Source: VAZQ01 sp963817135 (GTDB lineage: Bacteria; Pseudomonadota; Alphaproteobacteria; Rhizobiales; Xanthobacteraceae). Taken from it: a stretch of 64,000 nt of DNA. The notes beneath the pieces were generated by a model. That model worked only from the letters and a program-made list of their open reading frames with translations, searched no databases and was not told the origin of the DNA. Below, piece by piece: positions 34,997-43,974 of this stretch. The first letter of the stretch is position 1. Every line of letters begins with the position of its first letter. The translations under genes were made by a program, and so were the position numbers. The stretch is from positions 1 through 64,000 of the forward strand of contig CAWFNG010000015.1 of NCBI GenBank assembly GCA_963817135.1, read 5' to 3'.

Positions 34997-35782
34997 ATCG
35001 GCATGAGATGAAGCCCCTCGCGCCTATTGGCAATACAACCCGCGTCGCGCTTGGCATTCTTTTCTTTGTGCTTTTCATCGCCGCCTGGGGCTATGCCACC
35101 CTCGGCGGCTACGTCTCGAAGACCTTCCTTGCCAGTCCGCTCACCATGATCGAGGAGGGCTGGCTGTTGCTCACCAGGCACGGCTTCCTCCTCGACATCG
35201 GAATTACCATCTGGCGCGTACTGGGTGGGTTTATTCTGGCGGCGCTGGTCGCGGTGCCGATCGGCATTCTGATGGGCGCCTACAAACCGATCGAGGCGTT
35301 CCTGGAGCCATTCGTATCGTTCGCGCGCTACCTGCCCGCCTCCGCCTTTATTCCGCTGTTGATCCTGTGGGCCGGTCTCGGCGAATTGCAGAAACTGCTC
35401 GTCATCTTCATCGGTTCGGTGTTCCAGATCGTGCTGATGGTGGCGGTGACGGTCGCTGGCGTGCGGCGCGATCTGGTCGAGGCGGCGTTGACGCTGGGGG
35501 CGCGCGACCGCGGCATTCTCGCTCGCGTGCTGATTCCGGCTTCGGCTCCGGATATTGCAGAAATTCTGCGAACTCGTTCTCGGCTGGGCGTGGACTTATG
35601 TGATCGTTGCCGAGCTGATCGGCTCCTCCTCGGGGATCGGTCACATGATCATCGACAGCCAGGCGCTGCTGGCGACCGGCCAGATCATCTTCGGGATCAT
35701 TGTCATCGGCATCATCGGACTGATCTCGGATTTTCTTTTCAAGTGGACAAACCTGCGGCTGTTTCCCTGGAGCTTCGGCTGA
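34993..35782 (+). CDS. ABC transporter permease (NitT/Tau type), one frameshift
   Basis: A BPD_transp_1 permease. Frame one gives the N-terminal helices, IWRVLGGFILAALVAVPIGI and the EAA-loop region VEAALTLGARDRGILARVLI. After one extra base near 35571 the last part, LVLGWAWTYVIVAELIGSSS, GHMIIDSQALLATG and the end LRLFPWSFG at 35782, lies in the next frame. Corrected length is about 262 residues. Without correction the frame runs on into the ATPase and looks like a permease-ATPase fusion, which it is not. Confidence 0.88.
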
Positions 35783-36627
35783 GCAAGCTCGCCATCGAGA
35801 ATCTCTCCCGGATTTTTCCGCCCGTGCGCCGGGGCTTGCCGACTCGCGCTCTCGAGCCGATCACCCTGAAAATCGCAGACAATGATTTCGTCACCATCGT
35901 TGGCCCGTCGGGCTGCGGGAAATCCACGCTGCTGCAACTCGTCGCGGGTCTCGATGCGCCTACCACCGGCCGCATAATGTTGAATGGCGGCCCGGTCACC
36001 GCGCCGGGTCCCGACCGCGGCATGGTGTTCCAGTCCTACACCCTTTTTCCCTGGCTTTCGGTCGCCGATAACATTGCATTCGGACTGCGCGAGAAAGGTG
36101 TACCGGCGCGCCGACGCACCGAGGTCGTGAACGAATGGCTCGCGAAGGTTGGCCTGACCGATTTTGGGCAGCACTATCCCAAGCAGCTCTCAGGCGGAAT
36201 GCAGCAGCGCACGGCGATTGCCCGCGCGCTCGCCAACGATCCTGCAATCCTCCTGCTCGATGAGCCGTTCGGTGCGCTCGACAACCAGACGCGCGCACTC
36301 ATGCAGGAGCTTCTGCTCGGCATCTGGGAACGAGAGCGTAAAACCGTGCTGTTCGTCACCCACGACATCGAAGAGGCGATCTTCCTTGCCTCGCGCGTTC
36401 TGGTCATGACGGCACGACCGGGGCGCATCAAAGCGGACGTCATCGTCGAACTGCCGCATCCGCGGCACTACACCATCAAGACCAGCGCCGAATTCTCCGC
36501 ACTCAAGGCCCGGCTGACGGAGGAAATACGCGCCGAGGCAATTGTTGCGGCTGCGCTCTCCCCGTTTCGCACCGAGCACCTCAGGGTGACGGTTGGAGGA
36601 CGAGACGTGTGGCTCGAATTTTTGTGA
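35743..36627 (+). CDS. ABC transporter ATP-binding protein (NitT/Tau type)
   Basis: ATPase of about 294 residues. Walker A GPSGCGKST, Q-loop MVFQSYTLFPW, signature LSGGMQQRTAIARAL, Walker B ILLLDEP and the H-loop TVLFVTHDIEEA are all present; MTARPGRIKADVIVELPHPR is the typical Ssu/Tau tail. The likely start is the GTG at 35743, overlapping the permease end by about 40 bases; a later start near KLAIENLSRIF is possible. The protein continues well past the usual 255 residues with a short extra C-terminal segment. Confidence 0.9.
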   Translation: MDKPAAVSLELRLSKLAIENLSRIFPPVRRGLPTRALEPITLKIADNDFVTIVGPSGCGKSTLLQLVAGLDAPTTGRIMLNGGPVTAPGPDRGMVFQSYTLFPWLSVADNIAFGLREKGVPARRRTEVVNEWLAKVGLTDFGQHYPKQLSGGMQQRTAIARALANDPAILLLDEPFGALDNQTRALMQELLLGIWERERKTVLFVTHDIEEAIFLASRVLVMTARPGRIKADVIVELPHPRHYTIKTSAEFSALKARLTEEIRAEAIVAAALSPFRTEHLRVTVGGRDVWLEFL

Positions 36628-36636
36628 CGCACGCCG

Positions 36637-38304
36637 CTAACTCAGGCTCGGCAGCTTCAGCCCGTGCATTTTCGCGCACGCGATGGCCTCATCGTAGCCG
36701 GCATCCGCGTGGCGCATGACGCCGGATGCCGGATCGTTCCAGAGGACGCGCTCAATCCTGCGCGCCGCTTCGGGAGTACCGTCGCACACGACCACCATGC
36801 CGGCATGCTGGGAAAATCCGATGCCAACTCCGCCGCCGTGGTGGAACGATACCCAGGTGGCACCCGAGGCGCAGTTGAGCAGCGCATTGAGCAGCGGCCA
36901 ATCGGAAACCGCGTCGGAACCGTCCTTCATCGCCTCGGTCTCGCGATTGGGACTCGCAACCGAGCCCGAATCCATGTGGTCGCGGCCGACCACGATCGGC
37001 GCCTTCAATTCGTTACGGGCAACCATCTCGTTGAAGGCAAGCCCCAGACGGTGTCGGTCGCCGAGCCCGACCCAGCAGATGCGTGCCGGCAATCCCTGAA
37101 ATTTGATCCGCGACCTTGCCATATCAAGCCAGTTGTGCAGGTGCCGGTCGCGCGGCATCAGCTCCTTCACCTTGGCATCGGTGCGGAAAATATCTTCGGG
37201 ATCGCCGGAAAGCGCGGCCCAGCGGAAAGGGCCCTTGCCGCGACAAAACAGTGGACGGATATAGGCGGGCACGAAACCGGGGAAGTCGAAGGCGTCAGCG
37301 ACTCCCATCTCCTTCGCCATCTGGCGGATGTTGTTGCCGTAGTCGAGGGTGGGCACGCCGCGGCGCCTGAACTCGAGCATGGCGCGCACGTGAACGGCCA
37401 TTGACTGCTTCGCGGCAGCCTCGACGCTCTTGGGATCGTGCTCGCGCCGCGACTGCCAGTCGGCGAGTGTCCAGCCTGCCGGCAGATAGCCATTGATGGG
37501 ATCGTGCGCGGAGGTCTGGTCGGTGACCGCATCGGGCCGGACCCCGCGCCGCAAAAGCTCCGGCAATATCTCGGCCGCGTTGCCGAGCACCGCTACCGAG
37601 ATCGGCTTGCGCGCGCTGCACGCGCGCTCGATCATCTGCAGGCCTTCGTCCAGATCGCTTGCCTGGGCATCGAGATAGCCGGTCTTGAGCCGCATTTCGA
37701 TGCGCGACGGCTGGCATTCGATCGCAAGCAGCGATGCTCCCGCCATTGTCGCTGCAAGCGGCTGCGCGCCGCCCATGCCGCCGAGCCCGGCGGTGAGAAT
37801 CCATTTTCCCGCAAGATTGCCATCGTAGTGGCGCCGGCCGATCTCGGCGAAGGTTTCATAAGTGCCCTGCACGATGCCCTGCGAACCGATGTAGATCCAG
37901 GAGCCGGCAGTCATCTGCCCGTACATCATGAGGCCTTTGCGGTCGAGCTCGCTGAAGCAATCGAGCGTTGCCCAATGCGGCACGAGATTCGCGTTCGCGA
38001 TCAGCACGCGCGGCGCATCGGTATGGGTGCGAAACACGCCCACCGGTTTGCCGGACTGCACGCACAGCGTCTCGTCGGCTTCGAGCGCCCGCAGTGCGGC
38101 AACCAGGCGGTCGTAACTCTCCCAGTCACGCGCGGCACGCCCGATGCCGCCATAAACCACGAGCTCGTGCGGTTTCTCGGCGACCTCCGGATCGAGATTG
38201 TTCATCAGCATGCGAAGCGGTGCTTCGGTGAGCCAGCTCTTGGCGGACAGCTGTGCGCCGCGCGGCGCACGGATCACGCGGGCATTGTCGAGACGAGTGG
38301 ACAT
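36637..38304 (-). CDS. hutU: Urocanate hydratase (urocanase)
   Basis: A 555-residue NAD-dependent urocanase, the second step of histidine degradation (urocanate to imidazolone propionate). Seen: ANLVPHWATLDCFSELDRKG, MTAGSWIYIGSQGIVQGTYE, the NAD motif AGLGGMGGAQPLAA, TDQTSAHDPINGYLP, the catalytic-region cysteine and GDHxxS-like RDHMDSGSVASPNRE, and WVSFHHGGGVGIGFSQHAG. GAGGAG precedes the ATG at 38304. hutI lies 81 bases upstream on the same strand, so hutI-hutU is an operon. No histidine ammonia-lyase gene is seen in the window. Confidence 0.97.
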   Translation of the reverse strand: MSTRLDNARVIRAPRGAQLSAKSWLTEAPLRMLMNNLDPEVAEKPHELVVYGGIGRAARDWESYDRLVAALRALEADETLCVQSGKPVGVFRTHTDAPRVLIANANLVPHWATLDCFSELDRKGLMMYGQMTAGSWIYIGSQGIVQGTYETFAEIGRRHYDGNLAGKWILTAGLGGMGGAQPLAATMAGASLLAIECQPSRIEMRLKTGYLDAQASDLDEGLQMIERACSARKPISVAVLGNAAEILPELLRRGVRPDAVTDQTSAHDPINGYLPAGWTLADWQSRREHDPKSVEAAAKQSMAVHVRAMLEFRRRGVPTLDYGNNIRQMAKEMGVADAFDFPGFVPAYIRPLFCRGKGPFRWAALSGDPEDIFRTDAKVKELMPRDRHLHNWLDMARSRIKFQGLPARICWVGLGDRHRLGLAFNEMVARNELKAPIVVGRDHMDSGSVASPNRETEAMKDGSDAVSDWPLLNALLNCASGATWVSFHHGGGVGIGFSQHAGMVVVCDGTPEAARRIERVLWNDPASGVMRHADAGYDEAIACAKMHGLKLPSLS

Positions 38305-38385
38305 CAGCTCCTCTTCAGGCACGAGCAAAGGCAAGGCAGGCTTCGAGGACCGCTCGCAACATCTGCTGGATAGTTCCGGTGGGCG

Positions 38386-39591
38386 CTATCGGCCTCTCCA
38401 TATCCGCGCGTGCAATGGATTGAACCCGATGCGATAGACCAGCTCAGCCGGTCTGCTGATATCCCATATGGCGAGGTTGCACCACTTGCCGGCTTCCAAC
38501 GTGCCGGCTTTGCTCAGGGCGCCGAGCGCGCGCGCCGCCTCGCGGGTGACCCCGGCGATGGCTTCATCGACGGTAAGTCGGAATAGCGTTGCCGCCATGT
38601 TCATGACCAGCAGAAGCGACGTGATCGGCGAGGTACCCGGATTGCAGTCGGTCGCAACCGCCATCGGCACGCCATGCCGGCGGAAAGCATCGATCGGTGG
38701 CACTTGCTTTTCGCGCAGGACATAGAACGCGCCGGGAAGAAGCACCGCGACAGTGCCTGCGCGCGCCATCGCCGAGACGCCATTTTCATCGCTGTATTCA
38801 AGATGGTCGGCCGACAGCGCGCCGTGCTCGGCCGCCAGCCTCGCGCCGTGCAGGTTGGAAAGCTGGTCCGCGTGCAACTTGACGGGCAGCCCCTCCCGCT
38901 TTGCAGCTGCGAACACGCGCGAGGTCTGTTCGGGCGAGAACGCAATATTCTCGCAGAACACATCGACAGCATCGACGAGTTGCCCCTGCATGATGGCTGG
39001 AATCATCGCACAGACCTCGTCGATATACCGGTCTTTGTCGCCGTTCGCTTCCGGCGGCAATGCGTGCGCGCCGAGAAAGCTTGTTACCACCTCGACATTG
39101 CGCTCACGCGGCAAGCGGCGCGCAACGCGGAGCATTCGCGCCTCGGTTTGCTCTTCCAGCCCATACCCGGATTTGATCTCGACCGTGGTGACACCTTCAG
39201 CCAGCAGACAGTCGAGGCGAGGCAGCGCCTGCGCGACGAGATCGGCCTCGCTCGCCGCGCGCGTTGCCTGCACGGTCGACATGATGCCGCCGCCGGCGCG
39301 CGCAATGTCCGCATAAGACGCACCGGAAAGACGCAATTCGAACTCACGCGAACGCTCCCCTGCATGAACCAGGTGCGTGTGACAATCGATCAGCCCTGGC
39401 GTGACCCAGCGCCCGTCGAGGGTGACGCGCTCGATCGCATCCCAGCCGGTCGGCAATTCTGACATCGGGCCAGCGAACGCGATCCTCCCGTCTTTTGCTG
39501 CAATCGCCCCGCGCTCGACAATCCCGAGCCCGGGCCGTCCGGGCGCAAGCGTCGCCAACCGACCATCAAGCCAGATGGTTTCGAACCGCAT
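38386..39591 (-). CDS. hutI: Imidazolonepropionase
   Basis: A 401-residue amidohydrolase, third step of histidine degradation. The metal ligands are in TPGLIDCHTHLVHAGER, followed by LSGASYADIARAGGGIMSTV, EIKSGYGL, ALHADQL-type VKLHADQLSNLHGARLA and the C-terminal ATDCNPGTSPITSLLLVMNM. First gene of the hutI-hutU unit, divergent from hutF across a 125-base intergenic region that should hold both promoters. Confidence 0.97.
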   Translation of the reverse strand: MRFETIWLDGRLATLAPGRPGLGIVERGAIAAKDGRIAFAGPMSELPTGWDAIERVTLDGRWVTPGLIDCHTHLVHAGERSREFELRLSGASYADIARAGGGIMSTVQATRAASEADLVAQALPRLDCLLAEGVTTVEIKSGYGLEEQTEARMLRVARRLPRERNVEVVTSFLGAHALPPEANGDKDRYIDEVCAMIPAIMQGQLVDAVDVFCENIAFSPEQTSRVFAAAKREGLPVKLHADQLSNLHGARLAAEHGALSADHLEYSDENGVSAMARAGTVAVLLPGAFYVLREKQVPPIDAFRRHGVPMAVATDCNPGTSPITSLLLVMNMAATLFRLTVDEAIAGVTREAARALGALSKAGTLEAGKWCNLAIWDISRPAELVYRIGFNPLHARIWRGR

Positions 39592-39630
39592 GTCGCCTTC
39601 CCGCGGCGAAAAGAACCCTCAATCGTCTAT

Positions 39631-39644
39631 ACTTATATATTTGT
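39631..39644. promoter_or_regulatory. Candidate HutC-type operator in the hutI/hutF divergent promoter
   Basis: ACTTATATATTTGT is an AT-rich imperfect dyad centred on TATATA in an otherwise GC-rich region. It resembles the CTTGTATATACAAG style of GntR-family HutC sites. The match is imperfect, hence low confidence. Confidence 0.3.
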
Positions 39645-39716
39645 TCGGCGTCGTCGCCTATTGATGGACTCGACCAAATATCATCTCACTCTATTACCAT
39701 CCAGCAGGAGCGCCGT

Positions 39717-41075
39717 TTGTGCGAGTTGTTTTTCGATCACGCGCTTCTGCCATCCGGCTGGACACGCGACGTTCGCATCGGTGTCGCCGACGGTGTCATC
39801 GCCTCGGTCGCACGCGACACGATCTGTGGGGACGCCCGGCACATCAGCGGGATTGCAGTTCCAGGGCTCGCAAACGTTCATTGTCACGCCTTCCAGCGGG
39901 GCATGGCCGGGCTTGCCGAGCGCCGCAGCCGAGAGCGCGACAGCTTCTGGACCTGGCGCGAAGTGATGTATCGGTTTCTGGAAGCAATGAGCCCCGAAGA
40001 CGTGCAGACGATCACGGCCTACGCCTACATGGAGATGATGGAATCGGGTTTCACCTCCGTTGGGGAATTTCATTACCTGCATCACGATGTCGATGGTCGG
40101 CCATTTTCGGATCTCGGGGAAATGGCAGCGAGAATTGCCGCGGCGGCAAGGGACACGGGCATTGGTCTGACGCTGCTCCCTTCCTTCTATGCCTACGGCG
40201 GATTTGGCGCGGCGGAGCCGGGAAAAGGACAAAAGCGGTTCCTCAACGATCCGGAGAGATTTTCTCGGCTCCTTGAGCGCACGCGCACCATCGTCAAGGA
40301 ACTGCCGCACTGCCGCGTCGGGGTGGCACCGCATTCCTTGCGCGCTATAACGCCGCGCACGTTACAGGCGGTTATCGCGTTGCAGCCGGATGGACCAATT
40401 CACGTCCACGCAGCGGAACAGACGAAAGAGGTCGATGAATGCATCAAGTCGCTTGGCGCCCGGCCGGTAGAGTGGCTTCTCGACAATTTCCCGATCGACA
40501 ACCGCTGGTGTCTCGTTCACTGCACGCATATGACTGCGGATGAGACCAATCGGCTTGCCGCGTCGGGTGCAGCGGTGGCCCTGTGTCCGACGACCGAGGC
40601 CAACCTCGGCGATGGCATTTTCAATGCCTCGACCTATCTCGATGCCGGCGGTGTCTGGGGTGCGGGGACCGATTCCAACGTCCAGATCGACGCGGCGGCC
40701 GAACTGCGGCAGCTCGAATACAGCCAGCGTTTGCTGCATCAGTCGCGCAATGTGCTCGCCCGACACGAAGGCAAATCGACCGGGCATCGGCTGTACACGA
40801 CTGCGCTGGCGGGCGGAGCGCAGGCGCTTTCGCAGCAGATTGGCGCGCTAGAGCCCGGGCGGTGGGCCGATCTCGTCATTCTCGACGCCGATCATCCCGA
40901 CCTTGCCAGCGGCCCGGACCATTGGCTCGACGCATACTTGTTCGTGGGCGGCAGGCGTCTTATCCACTCGGTGATCGCCGCCGGCGAGATCGTGGTCGAA
41001 AACGGCCGCCATCGGCAGCATGATTTAATTTCTACAGCCTATCGCAGGACGATTGCGCGACTGTTGGATCGATAA
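39717..41075 (+). CDS. hutF: Formimidoylglutamate deiminase
   Basis: A 452-residue amidohydrolase that converts N-formimidoylglutamate to N-formylglutamate, the deiminase branch of histidine degradation. Motifs: GLANVHCHAFQRGMAGLAER (metal HxH), SVGEFHYLHHDVDG, VGVAPHSLRAI, HVHAAEQTKEV, HCTHMTADE, CPTTEANLGDGIF and GTDSNVQID. The TTG at 39717 with AGGAG at 39706-39710 gives the family start; a frame open from 39495 overlaps hutI. The final step enzyme (HutG) is not in the window. Confidence 0.95.
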   Translation: MCELFFDHALLPSGWTRDVRIGVADGVIASVARDTICGDARHISGIAVPGLANVHCHAFQRGMAGLAERRSRERDSFWTWREVMYRFLEAMSPEDVQTITAYAYMEMMESGFTSVGEFHYLHHDVDGRPFSDLGEMAARIAAAARDTGIGLTLLPSFYAYGGFGAAEPGKGQKRFLNDPERFSRLLERTRTIVKELPHCRVGVAPHSLRAITPRTLQAVIALQPDGPIHVHAAEQTKEVDECIKSLGARPVEWLLDNFPIDNRWCLVHCTHMTADETNRLAASGAAVALCPTTEANLGDGIFNASTYLDAGGVWGAGTDSNVQIDAAAELRQLEYSQRLLHQSRNVLARHEGKSTGHRLYTTALAGGAQALSQQIGALEPGRWADLVILDADHPDLASGPDHWLDAYLFVGGRRLIHSVIAAGEIVVENGRHRQHDLISTAYRRTIARLLDR

Positions 41076-41129
41076 GCTTAGCGCGAAATGATTTTTCTTC
41101 GATCATCATCTCGCTCTACATTATTGTTT

Positions 41130-41179
41130 GAGCATGATCTTTTTCCGAAAATCGGTATCCACTTTTCGGGATCATGCTC
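41130..41179. terminator. Dispersed rhizobial palindrome acting as likely bidirectional terminator
   Basis: GAGCATGATC (41130-41139) pairs with GATCATGCTC (41170-41179), and an inner CCGAAAA/TTTTCGG stem extends the hairpin. I recognise this as a common intergenic repeat of Bradyrhizobium-like genomes. It lies between convergent hutF and the ABC ATPase gene and touches the stop codon of the latter. Confidence 0.8.
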
Positions 41180-41974
41180 TAATCGAGCAGAAGAGCGTCA
41201 TCGGCAAGCTCTTCCCCCTGATCGCGACGAAACAGACGCAGAAGATCAGCGACGCTCATGGCGGCGCGTTGATCTCCATCGACGTCGAAGACGATCTTGC
41301 CGCGGTGAAACATGACGGTCCTGTCACCGAATTGAAGCGCCTGCGACATCGAATGGGTTACCATCACCGTAGTCAGACGCAAACTGCGTATAATCGTTTG
41401 CGTCAGCCCCATGACGAATTCACCGATTCTGGGGTCAAGCGCTGCCGTGTGCTCATCGAGCAGCAGCACGCGGGTCTCTCCGGCAGTTGACATGAGGAGG
41501 CTGAGGGCCTGCCGCTGCCCGCCTGAAAGCAGGCCGACCTTGTCGTCCAGGCGGTGCTCCAAGCCGAGCTTGAGCATCTCCAGCCGTTGGCCAACCTGCT
41601 TTCTCAAGCGTCGATCCACGGCGAAGCGAAAGCCGCGCGGTCGGGTGCGCCCCTCCGCAATGGCAAAGTTTTCCAGGATGGTCATGTCCGCGCAGGTGCC
41701 CATCTTGGGATCCTGAAACACGCGGGACACAAGTCGCGCGCGGCAATGAGTTCGGCCATTCCGTGACATCTTGGGCGTCGATGATGATGCGGCCGCGATC
41801 GGGCCGCACGTCTCCGGCAATCACGTTCAACGCAGTCGACTTGCCGGAACCATTCGAGCCGATCACCGTGAGAAACTGGCCGGCTGGGATAGCGAGCGCA
41901 ATGCCCCGCAGCGCCTGCGCCTCCAGCGGCGTGCCTTGCGCGAATGTCACGTGGATGTTTTCGAGGGTGATCAT
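41179..41974 (-). CDS. ABC transporter ATP-binding protein, one frameshift
   Basis: Frame one from 41974 gives MITLENIHVTFAQGTPLEAQ, Walker A GSNGSGKSTALNVIAG and IDAQDVTEWP. After one superfluous base near 41751 the rest, RLVSRVFQDPKMGTCADMTI, the signature LLSGGQRQALSLLMST, Walker B VLLLDEHTAALDP and TTVMVTHSMSQALQFGD, continues in the next frame. Corrected length about 264 residues. Note DEH in place of DEP after Walker B, usual for this TrpA-like group. Its start overlaps the permease stop (ATGA). Confidence 0.87.
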
Positions 41975-42873
41975 CGCACCGGCTTGCGGGTCAGCAACCT
42001 GGCGATGCCGCCCCCCGAGCGGCTTATCAGGGCGAGCGCCACCAGAATCGCGGTGACCATCTGAACATCGGAGGCGTGCAGCCCGAGAAAATCCGCGTTC
42101 AGCGCGAGCGCCACGGCAAATCGATAGAGCATGGCGCCGGCAAGGCAAGCGATTGTGGCCTGCATGATCGTTCTCGCCGGCAATATCGCCATTCCGACGA
42201 TCACCGAGGCGAGGCCGATGATAACGACTCCGATCCCCATATAGGCGTCAGCGGCGCCGAAGAGCTGCGCGAACAGCGCGCCGGCGAAGGCAGTAAGCGC
42301 ATTGGCGAGGCCGATTCCAAGAAGCTTCATTCTGCCGACATCGATGCCGTTCGCCGCCGCCATCACCGGATTGGCCCCGGCGGCGCGCATTGCAGTGCCG
42401 ATTCCGGTCGCAAGGAAAAGATCAAGCGCAAGCTTGAGAAGAACGATCAGGCATCCAAGCAGGATCGGGTCGATGATGTAGGCGGGAATGCCGCCCGTCT
42501 GCACCAGCGTGAACACCGTCTGCGCGCCAAGCAGGGGCTTGTTCGGACCGCCCATGATGCGCAGGTTGATGGAGTAGAGCGCAATGGAAACCAGGATGCC
42601 GGCGAGGATGTGCAGGATATTATAGCGCACATTGAGAAAGGCCGTGATGAGGCCGGCGAGAAACCCTGCGAGCACGCCGGCCGCGGTCGCGGACCATGGA
42701 TTCCACGCGTGGTTGACAATTAGGACAGCCGCGACGGCGGCACCGAGCGGAAAGCTTCCTTCGACGGTCAGGTCGGGGAAATCGAGAACCCGAAAACTGA
42801 GAAAGGCGCCGAGCGCGACAATTCCGAAAATGAAGCCAATCTCGACCGTTCCCAGAAACTCATAAAGCGTCAT
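41971..42873 (-). CDS. ABC transporter permease (BPD_transp_2 / TrpB-like)
   Basis: A 300-residue permease of the branched-chain/ABC_sub_bind type with eight or nine hydrophobic helices. Family features: LSFRVLDFPDLTVEGSFPLG, AGILVSIALYSINLRIMGG, ATGIGTAMRAAGANPVMAAA and GMAILPARTIMQATIA. It sits between the binding-protein and ATPase genes in one operon. Known relatives transport tryptophan-type or other small amino-acid ligands; specificity here is unknown. Confidence 0.92.
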   Translation of the reverse strand: MTLYEFLGTVEIGFIFGIVALGAFLSFRVLDFPDLTVEGSFPLGAAVAAVLIVNHAWNPWSATAAGVLAGFLAGLITAFLNVRYNILHILAGILVSIALYSINLRIMGGPNKPLLGAQTVFTLVQTGGIPAYIIDPILLGCLIVLLKLALDLFLATGIGTAMRAAGANPVMAAANGIDVGRMKLLGIGLANALTAFAGALFAQLFGAADAYMGIGVVIIGLASVIVGMAILPARTIMQATIACLAGAMLYRFAVALALNADFLGLHASDVQMVTAILVALALISRSGGGIARLLTRKPVR

Positions 42874-42911
42874 GGCGCCGGACAGGGGAAGTGCAGCGCG
42901 CGCACTTTACG

Positions 42912-43889
42912 CTAATCGATGATTTTCGTCGCACGCGCAAGAACCGTCTGCGGAATTGCAACGCCCATTGCCGATGCAGACCGTTTGTTCACATAAACAT
43001 CCAATTGCGGGAGCTTCTGATACGCGATCACCGCGTCGATATCGCCCGGCTTCTTGCCGTTAAGCACTTCTGCGACCATGTGCCCCGCAAGCCGCCCGAC
43101 CTCTGTGTAATTGAGGCCGACGGATGCGATGCTTCCCCGTTCCACTCCGCGCGTTTCGCCGGTGAAGACCGGTGTCTTCGTTTCTTCGCCGATTTTCACG
43201 ATTGCCTCGATGGCAGATACCACGGTCGTATCGTTAGGAATGAAAATGGCATCGGACTTGCCCACCAGCTTGCGCGCGGCTGGAATCACTTCATTCGTGG
43301 TTGGCGCCGGCGATTCGATGACTTCGATGCCGAGTATCCTGCCCTGCTCGTTGATCCATTCGAGCGTCGCCTTTGAACTGTCGAGACTGGGATTGTAGAT
43401 GAAGCCGAGCTTCTTCAGGTTCGGCAATATCTCGCGGAACAACTTCAGCTGCTCGGCAATAGGCGGCGCGTCGGATACGCCGGTCACATTGCCGCCGGGC
43501 TTTTCATATTTGCCGATGATCCGCGCCTTCACAGGATCGATGACGGTCGCGAACACGATGGGGATATCCTTGGTCGCCGCGACCATGGTTTGGCTTGTAG
43601 GAGTCGTGATCGCAACAATGGCATCGGGCGCGTCGCCGACAAACTTGCGAGCAATCTGCTGCTGGGTCGGCATGCTGCCGTTGGCGGTCTGATACTGGAC
43701 CGAAAGATTTTTTCCTTCAATGAAATTCCGCTCGGACAAGCCGGCAAGCACACCATCCTTTGTTTGCACAAGCTGGGGAACCTCGACGATCATGGATATC
43801 GCGATCTTCTTCGTGTCGGCGGCATGAATGGAGATGCAGGTTGTGAGCACAAAGCCGGAGCTAAGGACGGTTCGGATCAGCTTGCGCAT
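42912..43889 (-). CDS. ABC transporter substrate-binding protein (ABC_sub_bind / TrpX-like)
   Basis: A binding protein of 325 residues when started at 43889 (MRKLIRTVLSSGFVLTTCIS signal peptide). Body: KIAISMIVEVPQLVQTKDGV, RKFVGDAPDAIVAITTPTSQ, IVFATVIDPVKARII, GGNVTGVSDAPPIAEQLKLF and PVFTGETRGVERGSIASVG. First gene of the binding protein-permease-ATPase operon. Three 12-base repeats upstream provide in-frame alternative ATGs at 43901, 43913 and 43925 (MEAS three times), each with its own GGAGG; the frame is open to 43997. Divergent from the oxidoreductase gene at 43975. Confidence 0.9.
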   Translation of the reverse strand: MRKLIRTVLSSGFVLTTCISIHAADTKKIAISMIVEVPQLVQTKDGVLAGLSERNFIEGKNLSVQYQTANGSMPTQQQIARKFVGDAPDAIVAITTPTSQTMVAATKDIPIVFATVIDPVKARIIGKYEKPGGNVTGVSDAPPIAEQLKLFREILPNLKKLGFIYNPSLDSSKATLEWINEQGRILGIEVIESPAPTTNEVIPAARKLVGKSDAIFIPNDTTVVSAIEAIVKIGEETKTPVFTGETRGVERGSIASVGLNYTEVGRLAGHMVAEVLNGKKPGDIDAVIAYQKLPQLDVYVNKRSASAMGVAIPQTVLARATKIID

Positions 43890-43925
43890 GCTCGCCTCCA
43901 TGCTCGCCTCCATGCTCGCCTCCAT
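43890..43925 (-). repeat. Three tandem 12-bp units, each a ribosome binding site plus start codon
   Basis: On the minus strand ATGGAGGCGAGC is repeated three times exactly and is followed by the ATG at 43889. GGAGG in each unit is correctly spaced to serve the next ATG. All units keep the reading frame. Confidence 0.85.
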
Positions 43926-43974
43926 GCCGATGGCTCTTGCCATACTGCACTCACTTGCTTCACGTTTGGAGCAA

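Noticed and set aside
34993..36627. Apparent permease-ATPase fusion protein
   Set aside because: The middle of the long frame is arginine/histidine-rich nonsense; the permease finishes in another frame at 35782, so these are two genes joined by a frameshift.
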